From Nemertoderma westbladi (taxonomy: Eukaryota; Xenacoelomorpha; Nemertodermatida; Nemertodermatidae): 41,302 nt of DNA. Location of the stretch: positions 1-41,302 of the forward strand of contig JAUCBJ010005331.1 of the NCBI GenBank assembly GCA_032718475.1, given 5' to 3'. The notes under the pieces were generated by a model. It searched no databases. It had not been told where the DNA came from and saw nothing but the letters and a program-made list of their open reading frames with translations. Positions 20,308 to 30,271 of the stretch are shown piece by piece. Positions within the stretch are counted from its first letter, which is position 1; every line of letters begins with the position of its first letter. The position numbers and the translations under genes are program-made.

Positions 20308-21380
20308 ATGATGGAACAACAACGACGAGACCCTACCATGGCTGATCTCATGTCATTCTTAGATGGAGAAGTGAAATTACAGCTCCTAAAACAGTCCAGA
20401 GAGAAGACACCGGAAAACAAGGTAAGTGAGAAACCCGTTTCTAGGAGAAAGGTAACACTAGTGTGTTATACAGACGACGGCGAAAGCCAGACTTCTCAAG
20501 GAGAGGATAGCGGGAAAGACACTGAAAGATCTTATTATGTCAATAAAACGCCTAAAGAACAGGTAAGTAAATTCAAGTCTCGAACCAATGACAGGAGAGA
20601 ACAGGTAAGAAAAACTCCTCCTATGTCTCCCAAGAGAATTCAGGTGAGAAAGCCCGAAGAAAGAACGAGTGTGCACAATGTTATTCAAAATAAAGTAAGT
20701 AACATCAAACCGAAATGTGCGTTATGTGACGGGACCCACCATTTGAATATGTGTGATGAATTCCTGAAGAAATCATTAGCGGAGAGACGAGAAGTCATGT
20801 GGGATAAGCGGTTGTGTTATAATTGCCTCAGACAAGGACACCAACGGCGAACCTGTTACTCCGACACAAGGTGTGCAAAGTGCGGTGCGAAACATCATAT
20901 CTTGTTGCACACTGAATTTGAGCGAAACAGCCAGAGTCAGGTAAGTGATTCCGAACTACATGTCCAATTCAGTGATGTGAACGACACTGACCAAAGTTCT
21001 GAGATGGAAGGATTCTATACAGATGAATTCTCCGACGAAGGTGAATCCTGTTACATGATAAATACCGCAGTGTATCGAGCACTTACGTATGAAAAAGACA
21101 CAGACAGCGACCTCACCCTAACTACTTCTGATCGACAACCATCTTGGAAAGCGCCACCTTCCAATGTAGGAATCCGAGAATTTCCTGTAGTACAGGTAAG
21201 GGTCCATGGACCTAAAAGGAGTTATGTAGTGAACGCCCTCCTTGACTCCGGTAGTACAGGAACATTCATAGACAAAGAACTAGCCGAAGACATCTTTGCT
21301 GGACAACCCAAGTTCCGAACTAAGCTAAACATGTCAGGAATTATGCAGGTTTGGAAATCTACAGTAATCGCGGATTATTA
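20308..21380 (+). CDS. pol: Nucleocapsid zinc knuckles and aspartic protease
   Basis: Starts with the Gag continuation (MADLMSFLDGEVKLQLL). Zinc knuckles follow: CALCDGTHHLNMC, then CYNCLRQGHQRRTC (CX2CX4HX4C) and CAKCGAKHH. Then comes an acidic linker, and a retropepsin active site ALLDSGSTGTFIDKEL with the DSG(S/T) triad. The protease is cut short: about 30 residues later, around 21350-21380, homology ends and no reverse transcriptase follows. The protein would process Gag-Pol. Here the protease is probably incomplete. Confidence 0.85.
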
Positions 21381-21385
21381 TGTAG

Positions 21386-22975
21386 GTGCGTTGTTTTCAC
21401 TACTCCGGGATGAAGGCCAAAGGTGATACCGCTCCAATAACATCAGTGCAGGTCCATGTTATTAAAGATCTTCCCAAATATAAGATACCCGACAGGTTTC
21501 TGAAGGAGAAGATCAGTTATCAGGAGCATGAAGAAACCAACAAGCAGATGCTGAGACTTCTGCAATGCTATGAGGATTCCGATAAGTATTTCCTGTTGTT
21601 GAGAAATCCACAGATGCGCTTAAGGGATCGTTTCTCTAGCACAATGATAGATGGGTTGATACGTGTTGGAGGAAGATTAACGAATGCTCCATTATCCTTT
21701 GACACTAAGTTTCCCATACTCATTAGAAATCTTGAAATACAAGTCAAGATGATTGTAGACGTTCACAGCAAACTTTATCATGCTGGTAGGGAACGAGTTC
21801 TTAGCGAAATTCGAACTCGCTGTTATTTTTATAAACCCCGTAGAGCTCTGAACCAAGTTCTTAGGAACTGCATACCCTGTAGGAAAGCATTCAGTAGGCC
21901 TTTAACACAGCGAGAGGCAGAATTACCTAGGGAACGAGTAAGCTTCTATGAACCACCCTTTACTAATACCGGTGTGGATTTATTTGGCCCTATTGAAGTA
22001 TATCGTGCTAGGACTATAGTCAAGAGATGGTGTGTCATCTTTGTTTGTATGACTTGTAGAGCTATCCATCTCGATATGGTGAACGATTTATCTACCAACA
22101 GCTTTCTATTAAGCTTACGACGACAGATCGCTCGCTTTGGCACTAGTAACACGATGAGATCTGATAAGGGAACAAACTTCATTGGTGCCAACAATGAAAT
22201 CAAAGCTTACGTCAAAGATTGGAACCAAAGACAGGTGGACGATCAGCTACGAGTAACAGCGTCTAGCTGGACCTTCAACGCCGCCGACGCCCCTTGGTGG
22301 GGAGGAAGTTGGGAGAGATTAATAAGAAGTGTGAAGACAGCATTTCACTTTATAGTGCCTTGCCGCGCGTATCTCACCGACGAACTTTTGCGGACGTTAA
22401 TGGAGGAAATCGCCGCCTATCTCAACGAGAGACCGCTTATGCCAGTCTCATCGAGTCCCGATTCCCTGGAAGCGCTAACACCCGCGCACTTCCTACTGAA
22501 GAAACCTGTCGCCATGCTCCCACAATCGGAAATCACAGACGGAGACGAATACTGCCGGCAAACTTGGCAACTCATGCAGTTGTTATCCCGTCGTTTCGCT
22601 GACCATTTCGAAAAACATTATCTGCCCACGCTACAACTTCGAACTAAGTGGTTTGCGCAGCAAGAAAACGTCAGCGCTGGAGACATGGTTCTTATAGTGG
22701 ATGTAGATCTTCCACGTAAGCGGTGGCAGACAGGTCGTATCATCGAGACTCACATCTCGGATGACGGTTTGGTGCGATCGGTCGAACTCGTCGTCATGCG
22801 ACGTAACTTCAAGAAACCGGGAATTGTCTTCGAGACACAGCAGCTCAATCTCCCAGTTGGTCGCTTATGTTTACTGGAAAGAGACAGAGAACTCTCCGGA
22901 AACTATGGGAGGCAAGATACTCTTCCCACGACCACCTCCCTAATCCAACAAACATCTAGGGACTCCCCAACTTAA
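21386..22975 (+). CDS. pol: BEL/Pao integrase with DUF5641-like tail
   Basis: After a short leader, the segment DGLIRVGGRLTNAPLSFDTK (usual before BEL integrase) leads to the HHCC zinc domain: H-x4-H in VHSKLYH and CIPC about 28 residues later. The catalytic core has Asp in NTGVDLFGP, Asp in RSDKGTNF and Glu in GGSWERL about 50 residues after it. The tail AGDMVLIVDVDLPRKRWQTG is DUF5641-like. It catalyses insertion of the cDNA. The stop is TAA just after 22970. The enzyme domain looks complete. The ATG at 21386 is probably not a real start, because the frame was created by deletion of the polymerase. Confidence 0.9.
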   Translation: MRCFHYSGMKAKGDTAPITSVQVHVIKDLPKYKIPDRFLKEKISYQEHEETNKQMLRLLQCYEDSDKYFLLLRNPQMRLRDRFSSTMIDGLIRVGGRLTNAPLSFDTKFPILIRNLEIQVKMIVDVHSKLYHAGRERVLSEIRTRCYFYKPRRALNQVLRNCIPCRKAFSRPLTQREAELPRERVSFYEPPFTNTGVDLFGPIEVYRARTIVKRWCVIFVCMTCRAIHLDMVNDLSTNSFLLSLRRQIARFGTSNTMRSDKGTNFIGANNEIKAYVKDWNQRQVDDQLRVTASSWTFNAADAPWWGGSWERLIRSVKTAFHFIVPCRAYLTDELLRTLMEEIAAYLNERPLMPVSSSPDSLEALTPAHFLLKKPVAMLPQSEITDGDEYCRQTWQLMQLLSRRFADHFEKHYLPTLQLRTKWFAQQENVSAGDMVLIVDVDLPRKRWQTGRIIETHISDDGLVRSVELVVMRRNFKKPGIVFETQQLNLPVGRLCLLERDRELSGNYGRQDTLPTTTSLIQQTSRDSPT

Positions 22976-24610
22976 CAACGGCTGGAGTGGGTGTATGACT
23001 ATATTTGTATTTGTTTTATTCTTTTATATTTATGTATATATTATTATGTAATTTTATTATAATCGTTTTCTTTAATTTTATTTAGTAGAATGTTATTTTA
23101 GCGATTATTTAGTAGATTAGTGCAATATATATTAGCGTTTGTTACTTAATTACTTATATATTATATATTTAGTGCGACGGCGAGAAATAATTCTTTTTCT
23201 CCTTCCTTACTGTCCGTATTACGTTACAAATACGTGACTACAGTAAGATGAAATATCCGTACTTATTAAAGTACAATAAAGCTCCTACTATATTTAAGTA
23301 TTATTGGTAGGCAGAGTATTAGGAATGCAAAGTTCAGATCCTCGTGTCTCGGCTAAACCAAGCTCTGGGTAGACCTTGGAAACGACTTGCCTCTTCACAC
23401 TGACATTGCTTCGTGCGATATTGCTCTCATACCGTATTTTAAATAATACATATAGTAGCGTGATGTCCTTTTAACAGTAGCGTATAACGCAAAATAAATC
23501 TGTTAAACCCTTTGACCATCTGTAATTCTAGTCGATTAAGATATCGCGGCACCCACCGATATACTTGAAAGACAAATTCTAGAATCAGTGGTTAACGTCC
23601 CCAGACAAGTTCTGGAATAAATTGGTGCCCATCCTAAATATTAATTATTAATATTTATAAAATCTGTCGAAATTTTAGATCCTTTAAAATTCTAGTCGAT
23701 TAAGATATCGTAGCACTTACCGATACTCTTAAAAGGTCAAAATTCCTAGAATCTAGGATCCCAGTCCCCAGACACGTTCTGGAATAAAATTACATCTATT
23801 TAACATTAAATAATAAAATTTACGGGAATAAATTTAAATTCATATATTTCAATGAATTTAATAAATTGTCATTTTATACAATTTATAACATTCCCAAAAT
23901 TCCATTAATTAATAGATCATGGGAGCGGAGATTCACTCTATTAAGTGTATTTGTGTGCGAGAATCTCCAATATATAGTCAATAGCCGATAAAATTCATAA
24001 AATCATATATAGAGAGGATATTGACAATTAAAGAATTACTATTAAATAGCATCCCAGATCTGTATGCATGAGAATTACCCTAATTCTACCGCTAGCTTTC
24101 CATAATGTCACCATAGCAACAACCACGCTAGAATTAGAAGTGAGTTAAAAGAACAATAGAAAGCTTGCCCCATTGAATAGCATAGGGAATAAATAGCGCA
24201 CTGCTAGTATCCAAGGATACATAATAAATACAGTGACATTCTGGAAGGTACTGACTAACGGACAAATGGCCCGAATGTGTACAGTTTGTGGCAGTTGTGT
24301 TGAATTTGTGCGTCCATAGGTGAATGTTACTGCTAAAGTGTGTTTACAGTAGCTAGTCGCAATTGTGAAAGTAACCCTAACTCTCCAGAAAGAACCTGAA
24401 GTACATCTAAGCCTTTGGGACGGACAGTGGAGTGACTTGTGCCGGTTATCGTTGTCGTTGTGTAGCTACATCGTTGGCGAAAGCACAGCGACGACGGTAC
24501 ATCGGCGCTGAGGATCTTACACTGTCCGGGGGCAAAAGAGGGGTAGGCAGCGACGCCCGCTAGCCTAATATATATGAACTCATTATAATATTGATAAACT
24601 CATAGCAGAT
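22976..24610 (+). other. Non-coding stretch between integrase and the accessory ORFs
   Basis: AT-rich 1.6 kb with no coding frame. It holds a 164-bp direct repeat (units from 23526 and 23690, sharing TTCTAGTCGATTAAGATATC and GTTCTGGAATAAA). From 24300 composition becomes more GC-rich up to the 125-codon ORF. It could hold a second promoter or splice acceptor for the downstream ORFs, which is inference only. Confidence 0.6.
23526..23800 (+). repeat. 164-bp direct repeat downstream of integrase
   Basis: Two diverged units. Both contain TTCTAGTCGATTAAGATATC, a CCGATA segment, a CTAGAATC segment and a GTCCCCAGACA(A/C)GTTCTGG segment. Each unit carries small inverted TTCTAGAA-like sites. Confidence 0.75.
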
Positions 24611-24988
24611 ATGACTGAGTTGATAGAAGATGATCTTGGTATCAGGGAGCGATATACTCTACCTTTACAAGCGTTTGTCGATAGCTTGATACGCGGCGAC
24701 GCTGGTCCAACCACTACGGAGGATGATGGTCGTTATATCGAACCACCAATGTCCCCGGAGCAACTTACGCGTGAATTGGATTATAGAAAGTTCACCGCTC
24801 GCTATACGCATCGTAATGGTACGTATATGGACTTCTTATCTACTGGCCATCCTATCGATTTACACGATACGGACGATGTAGACACCGAAAGGGAAATAGT
24901 TTTATTTAAATATCATACCCAGCGGAGTCGGAACGATAAACCGAGAATGGAACATGAGAATTCTATTCGAAATCAACTCGAAAGATAG
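24611..24988 (+). CDS. Accessory ORF 1 of the LTR element, 125-aa acidic protein
   Basis: ATG in AGATATGACTG, stop at 24986-24988. A hydrophilic, acidic protein (MTELIEDDLGIRERY, TTTEDDGRYIEPPMSPEQL, LHDTDDVDTEREI) with a basic C terminus (RSRNDKPRMEHENS). No transmembrane segment, signal peptide or known motif. It is collinear with Gag-Pol, upstream of a hairpin-dense spacer and two more ORFs. Amino-acid composition looks coding. I do not recognise the family, so function is unknown. Confidence 0.55.
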   Translation: MTELIEDDLGIRERYTLPLQAFVDSLIRGDAGPTTTEDDGRYIEPPMSPEQLTRELDYRKFTARYTHRNGTYMDFLSTGHPIDLHDTDDVDTEREIVLFKYHTQRSRNDKPRMEHENSIRNQLER

Positions 24989-25766
24989 AATGTGGAAGAA
25001 GGCTTGTAAAGACAAATAGAGGAGAACCACTGGAGAAGAGACATGTGTTAATTTCCAGGGTCCATAATGTGAATAGTTTTCCCCGGGGCACGGGTGCTCG
25101 CGGGCGGTCTCCTTCGGGAGGCTGTAAATTTCTCTCCCTTCATCGTTTTCCTGTAATTATTGTGATCAGTGTCACAATTAAAAGACAAGAATGAATGATG
25201 ACGTGACGGAAAACTTGTCCATTGTGGTATCTTATGGGTACTACCATATATTCTCCCTCCTCTTTATTACCCTTATCCCTCTATACATCGCTATTGAAAA
25301 TACAACATCCTTCGTTCCACCTTCTCTTCCCAACGCGCTCGGAGCTTTGGGAGACGATCGACCAATCATTGCCGTATCGTGGTATGGATCATACCGCCTC
25401 CTAATAAACCTCCCCACCCCTTACTGTTTATTTGGATGCTTATATTACTGTTGATATTTATGATATCAACTTCCACCCTCTCGTTGTTGATTAAATAATC
25501 AACCACTAAGGATTTCCTTAAGTCCACGACCGTGATTCAAGGACTAAAAGGATACGCGGATAGTCTGTGAACAACTGGTACCCTTGTGTGTCATAAATCT
25601 AGTTGTTCACCTCCCTTAATGATTAGGGATAAATGCATTTGGAGACAGTCTTCGAACGTTTGAATCCTCCTACTGAGATCGTATTTCTGAATACTTCTGA
25701 ATACGACATAGGTCTTCCCTTGCTCTCTACCATCAATGGAAGACATATTAGGCATACAACAGGAAC
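24989..25766 (+). other. Hairpin-dense spacer between accessory ORFs
   Basis: Perfect or near-perfect small stems occur in series: 25106-25123 (seven pairs, some G-U, capped by UUCG), ATTGTGA/TCACAAT around 25157-25178, TTGATAT/ATATCAA at 25451-25467, GTTGATTA/TAATCAAC at 25486-25503, AGTCC/GGACT around 25521-25545, and GTGAACAACT/AGTTGTTCAC at 25567-25576/25601-25610. An 87-codon frame at 25191-25454 with one hydrophobic stretch, and a frame from ATG 25633, are present but weakly supported. Confidence 0.6.
25106..25123 (+). other. UUCG-capped hairpin
   Basis: GGTCTCC-TTCG-GGAGGCT forms a seven-pair stem (including G-U pairs) closed by C(UUCG)G, an unusually stable RNA tetraloop. It sits beside a GC-rich CCCCGGGGCACGGG stretch in otherwise AT-rich DNA. 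Confidence 0.6.
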
Positions 25767-25793
25767 ATGGAGAACATTCCATACCCTTTCGTC

Positions 25794-28433
25794 TACTACT
25801 ACTAGCATCGGCATGCTGCATTGCAGCTGCATTTTTAAGAATGCTGTGCCGGCTTATCAACAAAATTGCACCGCCACAACTCCCTATCACCCATGACATT
25901 TGCTAGATCATCCGCATCTTTAAGGCCAGTGTCCTTTAAGATGCGTCTCAAGAAAGTCATGGGCTGTCCACCATGCTTATTCACTCCATGAGGCTGCCAA
26001 AGTACAAGATTATGCACTGGCTGGTCCTCACGGCGAAAGCAATGTCCTGCAAAGCGGAGGCGATTTTGTTCTAGTGTCAAGCTTGGGGGAACCAATGAGA
26101 CACCTCCAATGTTATATAGTGTCTGGTTGGAGATGTGTGCATTGTACTTGACACAATGTACCCGGCGTAGCATTCTTGTGAATGTGCCATCCAGAGATTT
26201 GGTGTCCTCAGCAGTTAGAGCCCAGCATGGACTCCCGTAGAGGAGTACTGGAACTACTGCTGCTCTAAATAATCGGACCTTAAGTTTCCGATTAATTCTA
26301 GGTGACTTCCAAATCCTGGAAAGCCTATTCAAGGCTGCCCATGCCTTTCCCTTACGTATTCGAAGGTCCTCACCTGACTTCCGGATCCATGATCCCAGGT
26401 AACAGAAGTCGTCCACATGCTCAAGCATACCATCCTTTGAGCTTATGCTCATCCGATCAGAGACTTGCTGAGGACTTTCAAAGTTAACTGTCAGAATTTT
26501 GGTCTTTCTGGAGTTAATAAAAAGACCAACACTAGAAGCAGCATGTTCTAATGAGCTGAGGAGCCGCTGGGCTCCCTCTAATGATTCTGAGAGTACTCCT
26601 AAGTCATCAGCAAAGTCTAGATCAGTTAGGTACTTGGCAGGATTTCCTCGACTTCTGGAGCCAGTAGGTGGAGTTATCATCACCCCATCATCATTATGAT
26701 GATCTAAGGACATGCGTAGAACATAGTCAACCACAATAATGAACAAGAATGGTGCAAGTGTGTCTCCTTGGAGGACGCCCCATAACACTTCAAATGGTTC
26801 TGTGTCACCGTCAACAGTAGACACAAATGTTGTCGAACCATCGTATACTGATCTGATTGCTGCAATAATTTCATCAGGAATCCCATATAATGAAAGTATG
26901 CTGAACATACGTGAGCGAGAGACTGAATCAAAGGCCTTGAAGAAGTCAACAAAGATAACAGCCAGATGCCTGTCTTTCTTTTTTGATAACTCTTCAATTA
27001 TCCTTCTAAGTGCCAAAATGGGCTCCATGGTCCCACGACCTTTACGGAACCCATTCTGATTTCCACGTAGCAGTCTCTCAATGGGATCCCTGATGCGATT
27101 TAATAGAATTCTATTGTATAGTTTTGCAGCAATCGAGATCAATGAGATTCCCCGAAAAGAACCATAGAGTGTTAGGTTGCCCTTCTTGGGAACTGGCACC
27201 AACTTATTTGTTTTCATTTCTTGTGGGACTCTTGTTGTACGGTACATGTCTACTATGATGGGATAGATGAGCTTTAAACACTCAGGTATTTTAAAGACCT
27301 CAGGGGGAACGCCATCTACTCCACTGGCACGATTGGTCTTAATGCTCTTTGCAGCAGCCTTCACTTCTGCAAAGGAGATATCGCCAATGGGAATATCTGG
27401 GAGTACAGACTCAGACACTTTTACTTCTATAAAGTTATCAGGCAATACCCTGTCATTATTGAGGAGCTTTTCAAAGTGGGCTTTCCAACCATTGAGGCGA
27501 TCGGCTGGTGATTCAGCCTTAACCTTGGTGGTTGGTTGGCTTTTCCGCCCAGTAAGCAGATTGATCGATTTCCATGCCTGGGATGATTGCCTGCTGTCGT
27601 CAGCATCATTGATGGCATCAACCTGTTGGTTTATTAGCTTCTGTAGATTAACAGAGTACTGCCTGTTCAGGGACCTAGATGCAGCTTTAACTGCATTCTT
27701 GGCCGCTGTAGTCTGTTTGAGTCGGGACTCTTTCTGCGCCTTATGAAGGTCATTTCGGCACTTCTGAATTTTGTTGTCAGTCCAGGGGGCCCTTTTCCTG
27801 TTTCGAGGGTATACAGGAACTGTTTCTGCAGCTGCTAACTTAACTGCTTCTGTAAAGGCAGTATAGCCCTCACAGTGATCTGCCGCCTCAGAGGCAAGAG
27901 CCTCATACCTGTTGCTCAGCTGTAGTGTGAAGCTGGATCTCACACTTGGCTGTTGCAACAGAGAGGACCAGTCATGCCGTGGCAAGGCAGATTTCGTTGT
28001 TCTGCTAGCACGCAGACTAAGTCTTACCTTGGCCACAATAAGGCGGTGATCACTGGAGAAGGGTCGAAGTGTAAATGCATTACAGTCTTGTATAGAGCTC
28101 CTGTATTTCCTACGAAACAGAATATGGTCTATCTGGGACTTGTGACCACTGGGTCCACTATGAGTCCATAGCTTTCCAGTTCGCTTCTTGAACTGGGTTC
28201 CAGCCGAAAACAATCCATTTCCAGAGATAAAATCCTGAAGATGGACAGAATTTCGGTTAACACTATTGCTATAGACCCAGGGCGATGTAGGTGATTGATG
28301 CAGACTTGCATTAAAGTCTCCCAGGAATGTTAAGAATGCATGCTGATCCACTCCATCAGTTGCTGCTTGTAGATTGTGGTAGAAATTTTCCACCTCCTCT
28401 ACAGGGGCAACACTAGTTGGAGAGTAGCACACA
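25794..28433 (-). mobile_element. LINE-B: RTE-like LINE, 5'-truncated, antisense in the LTR element
   Basis: Flanked by the 11-bp duplication ACCCTTTCGTC (25783-25793 and 28434-28444). Its 3' end at 25794 is a TAG-triplet tail, as in RTE-like LINEs. The 5' end is cut within the endonuclease domain. It is highly similar to LINE-C at 31503-33152 and related to the fragment at 1-1689. Confidence 0.95.
25835..28433 (-). CDS. Endonuclease (partial)-reverse transcriptase of LINE-B
   Basis: One uninterrupted frame of about 866 codons. The remaining endonuclease domain shows FLGDFNASL, KSQIDHILFRR and SSDHRLIVAKV (APE-type catalytic SDH). The RT has NRASGVDGVPPEVFK, GSFRGISLISIAAKLYNRIL, FVDFFKAFDSVSR, GVLQGDTLAPFLFI and the catalytic FADD in DLDFADDLGVL, followed by the C-terminal LLYGSPCWALT region. 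The protein ends DKPAQHS at 25835. The frame runs on about 64 codons to the right of the insertion, but that is a shadow of the host element. RT looks intact. The first part of the endonuclease is missing, so this copy is not autonomous. Confidence 0.9.
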
Positions 28434-29494
28434 ACCCTTTCGTCGATACTCAGCTGATTGCTCCCTGGGCAGAAAGCCGAGGTTTCTTCCGCACTATGTA
28501 TGCAAATACACCCAGTGGCATTACTAAAGTACAACGAACCTCCATCGGACATCTTGCCTTTCAAGAATACGGATGGAATTTCAAGATTGGAAATCCCATA
28601 AATTACCAACAAGTATATGGAGATCATTATTCTCGTTTATACTTTGATGGACCATTGACCGCACCAGGCGCCGTGTATAGCTTTATGAGTGTTCCACTTC
28701 GTCCCTCCTTAGCTATATACACGATCTTTGAAAACGCAGCACTTGCCGGTTGGCTAGCCGATGTGTGCAGTCGTACCATACGCGCCCATCCCTTAATACT
28801 TGGAACCAAACTCGCCAAGTTAGATGAACACAATAAATTCATCCGCTTCGAATGTTTCAGGCGCTTTCTGACTCCGTTCCGTAACATTGATAGTCAGTTC
28901 AAGGACCGTGCTCTGACCAAACTCAGCCTAAGAGACTCAGCTGCGGAGAAGCTAAACAGCGCGGGATTTGCCCTCTTTCAGGACGTTTGTATACAGAACC
29001 TACATTCATCTGTTATACAAAGACCCCGAATACCCACGGGTTATTCTGTCGTGGAAGTTCAGACAGTGGGTCCGCTTGCGGAGACAGCCGCACCTACCTC
29101 AGCTATGCAATTGGAAGACGAACCAATCTGCTTAGAGTCTGAAGCGATCCAGCCTACAGCGCCCCGGAGCAGCGATAACGATTACGTCTTGGAGTGGTAT
29201 CAAGGTCCACAATGTCTCACCGCATACGATTATCGACACGCCAACTATGTTTCTCGAAAACGTTGTCGATTATGCGCATCGAGAGACCATTTCACCCCTA
29301 TGGACTCAGACGTACCCTGCTCCTATTTCCACGAACAGCCGAGGATGGAGATCTATTGTGCGTATTGCAGACTTAATAACTCGCATATTTTTGCAGTCTG
29401 CCCCCAATTTATGACCCAATGTCACCACTGTCAACTTAAAGGACATGCCAATTATAATTGCCCCTTTAACCGTGATTTATAAAGCGTAGATGAG

Positions 29495-30193
29495 ATGATT
29501 ACCCTGCGCTACATCCGAGCTTGGGAAGCGAACGCGGATTTACATTGTGAGGCCCGCCATCGCTACTACCATGGACGCTCTTACGAGGGAGTTTACGCGT
29601 TCCATCCTTATTTATTCGCGTCTGTGGAACAAAAAACACGCACACCGAGTTACGAACTAATGAAGCGTGTTGGTGAGTGTATTTCCACCAAATTTGTTCG
29701 AAAATATCTTAGGAACGTCAATCCTAACGATATTACTTCATATCATTTGATCAATTTCATCCGTCAAGACCCTGAGTATGGCGATTTATTTATCAACTCG
29801 CACCCTGAGTTACAGGAAGTATCTCGACGGCCCTACGAATATCGAGCCCGAGAACGCGAGCTGGAAAGAACCATTAAACCAAGGAAGCTTCTCACCACTC
29901 ACGGTCCGCCTACCGCCATTGTCCAGATGACCTGTCAAGGACCCGTGGGACCTGCTGTTCTAAGACGCGCCCTAAAGGCCGTTAGACCTCGCTCCACTGA
30001 AGTTGATATCGATCAACCAGGTACCTCGACCGGCGGATACACCGATCGTAATCCTAAACCTTCTGATGCAATTGTATTGCACCCTTCACCCAGGAGCTAC
30101 AGCCCTCCTAGTAAAGTGGCTCGCCCCAAAGAGAAAAGGACTCTTGCTAGCCTCAAAAAACTGCGTAAACGCCGTCCGCGTAAGAAAGACTAA
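29495..30193 (+). CDS. Accessory ORF 3: 232-aa protein with basic tail
   Basis: ATG 29495, twelve bases after the preceding stop, ending TAA 30191-30193. It opens MITLRYIRAWEANADLHCE, then RYYHGRSYEGVYAFHPYLF, with an arginine/glutamate-rich middle (PYEYRARERELERTIKPRK). It finishes with a strongly basic segment (SLKKLRKRRPRKKD) that could bind nucleic acid or act as a nuclear-localisation signal. The ORF is intact and lies just before the polypurine tract. No family recognised. Close spacing to accessory ORF 2 implies both are read from one transcript or by re-initiation. Confidence 0.6.
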   Translation: MITLRYIRAWEANADLHCEARHRYYHGRSYEGVYAFHPYLFASVEQKTRTPSYELMKRVGECISTKFVRKYLRNVNPNDITSYHLINFIRQDPEYGDLFINSHPELQEVSRRPYEYRARERELERTIKPRKLLTTHGPPTAIVQMTCQGPVGPAVLRRALKAVRPRSTEVDIDQPGTSTGGYTDRNPKPSDAIVLHPSPRSYSPPSKVARPKEKRTLASLKKLRKRRPRKKD

Positions 30194-30263
30194 CTGTTTA
30201 GAGTATTTTTATATTTTAGAAACTGTGATTTGTTATATTTTATAGACTTAAATCCCATTTTCT

Positions 30264-30271
30264 GGGAGAGG
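30264..30271 (+). promoter_or_regulatory. Polypurine tract
   Basis: GGGAGAGG directly abuts the first base of the right LTR, where plus-strand DNA synthesis would be primed. Confidence 0.7.

Larger units (their letters stand above)
25767..29482 (+). pseudogene. Accessory ORF 2: about 354-aa protein with three zinc knuckles, split by LINE-B
   Basis: The first nine codons (ATG 25767 to 25793) and codons 28445-29482 join in frame when LINE-B and one copy of its 11-bp duplication are removed. The protein continues through VDTQLIAPWAESRGFF, HLAFQEYGWNFKIG and LYFDGPLTAPGAVYSF. It ends in three knuckle-like sites: CRLCASRDHF...C, CAYCRLNNSHIFAVC and CHHCQLKGHANYNC, the last an exact CX2CX4HX4C. 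This suggests a nucleic-acid-binding, Gag-like role. No signal peptide or transmembrane helix, so it does not look like Env. An upstream frame from ATG 25633 could be its true N terminus if there is an indel near 25755. The family is unknown to me. Confidence 0.6.

Noticed and set aside
25191-25454. 87-codon frame with a hydrophobic stretch as a possible Env or membrane protein
   Set aside because: Only one weak hydrophobic segment, no signal peptide or glycoprotein features, and it overlaps the hairpin-dense spacer.
27267-27746. 159-codon plus-strand frame inside LINE-B
   Set aside because: Antisense shadow of the intact LINE reverse transcriptase.
28434-28627. Extension of the LINE-B frame beyond the right target duplication
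   Set aside because: The duplication fixes the LINE end at 28433; the extra codons are antisense to accessory ORF 2.
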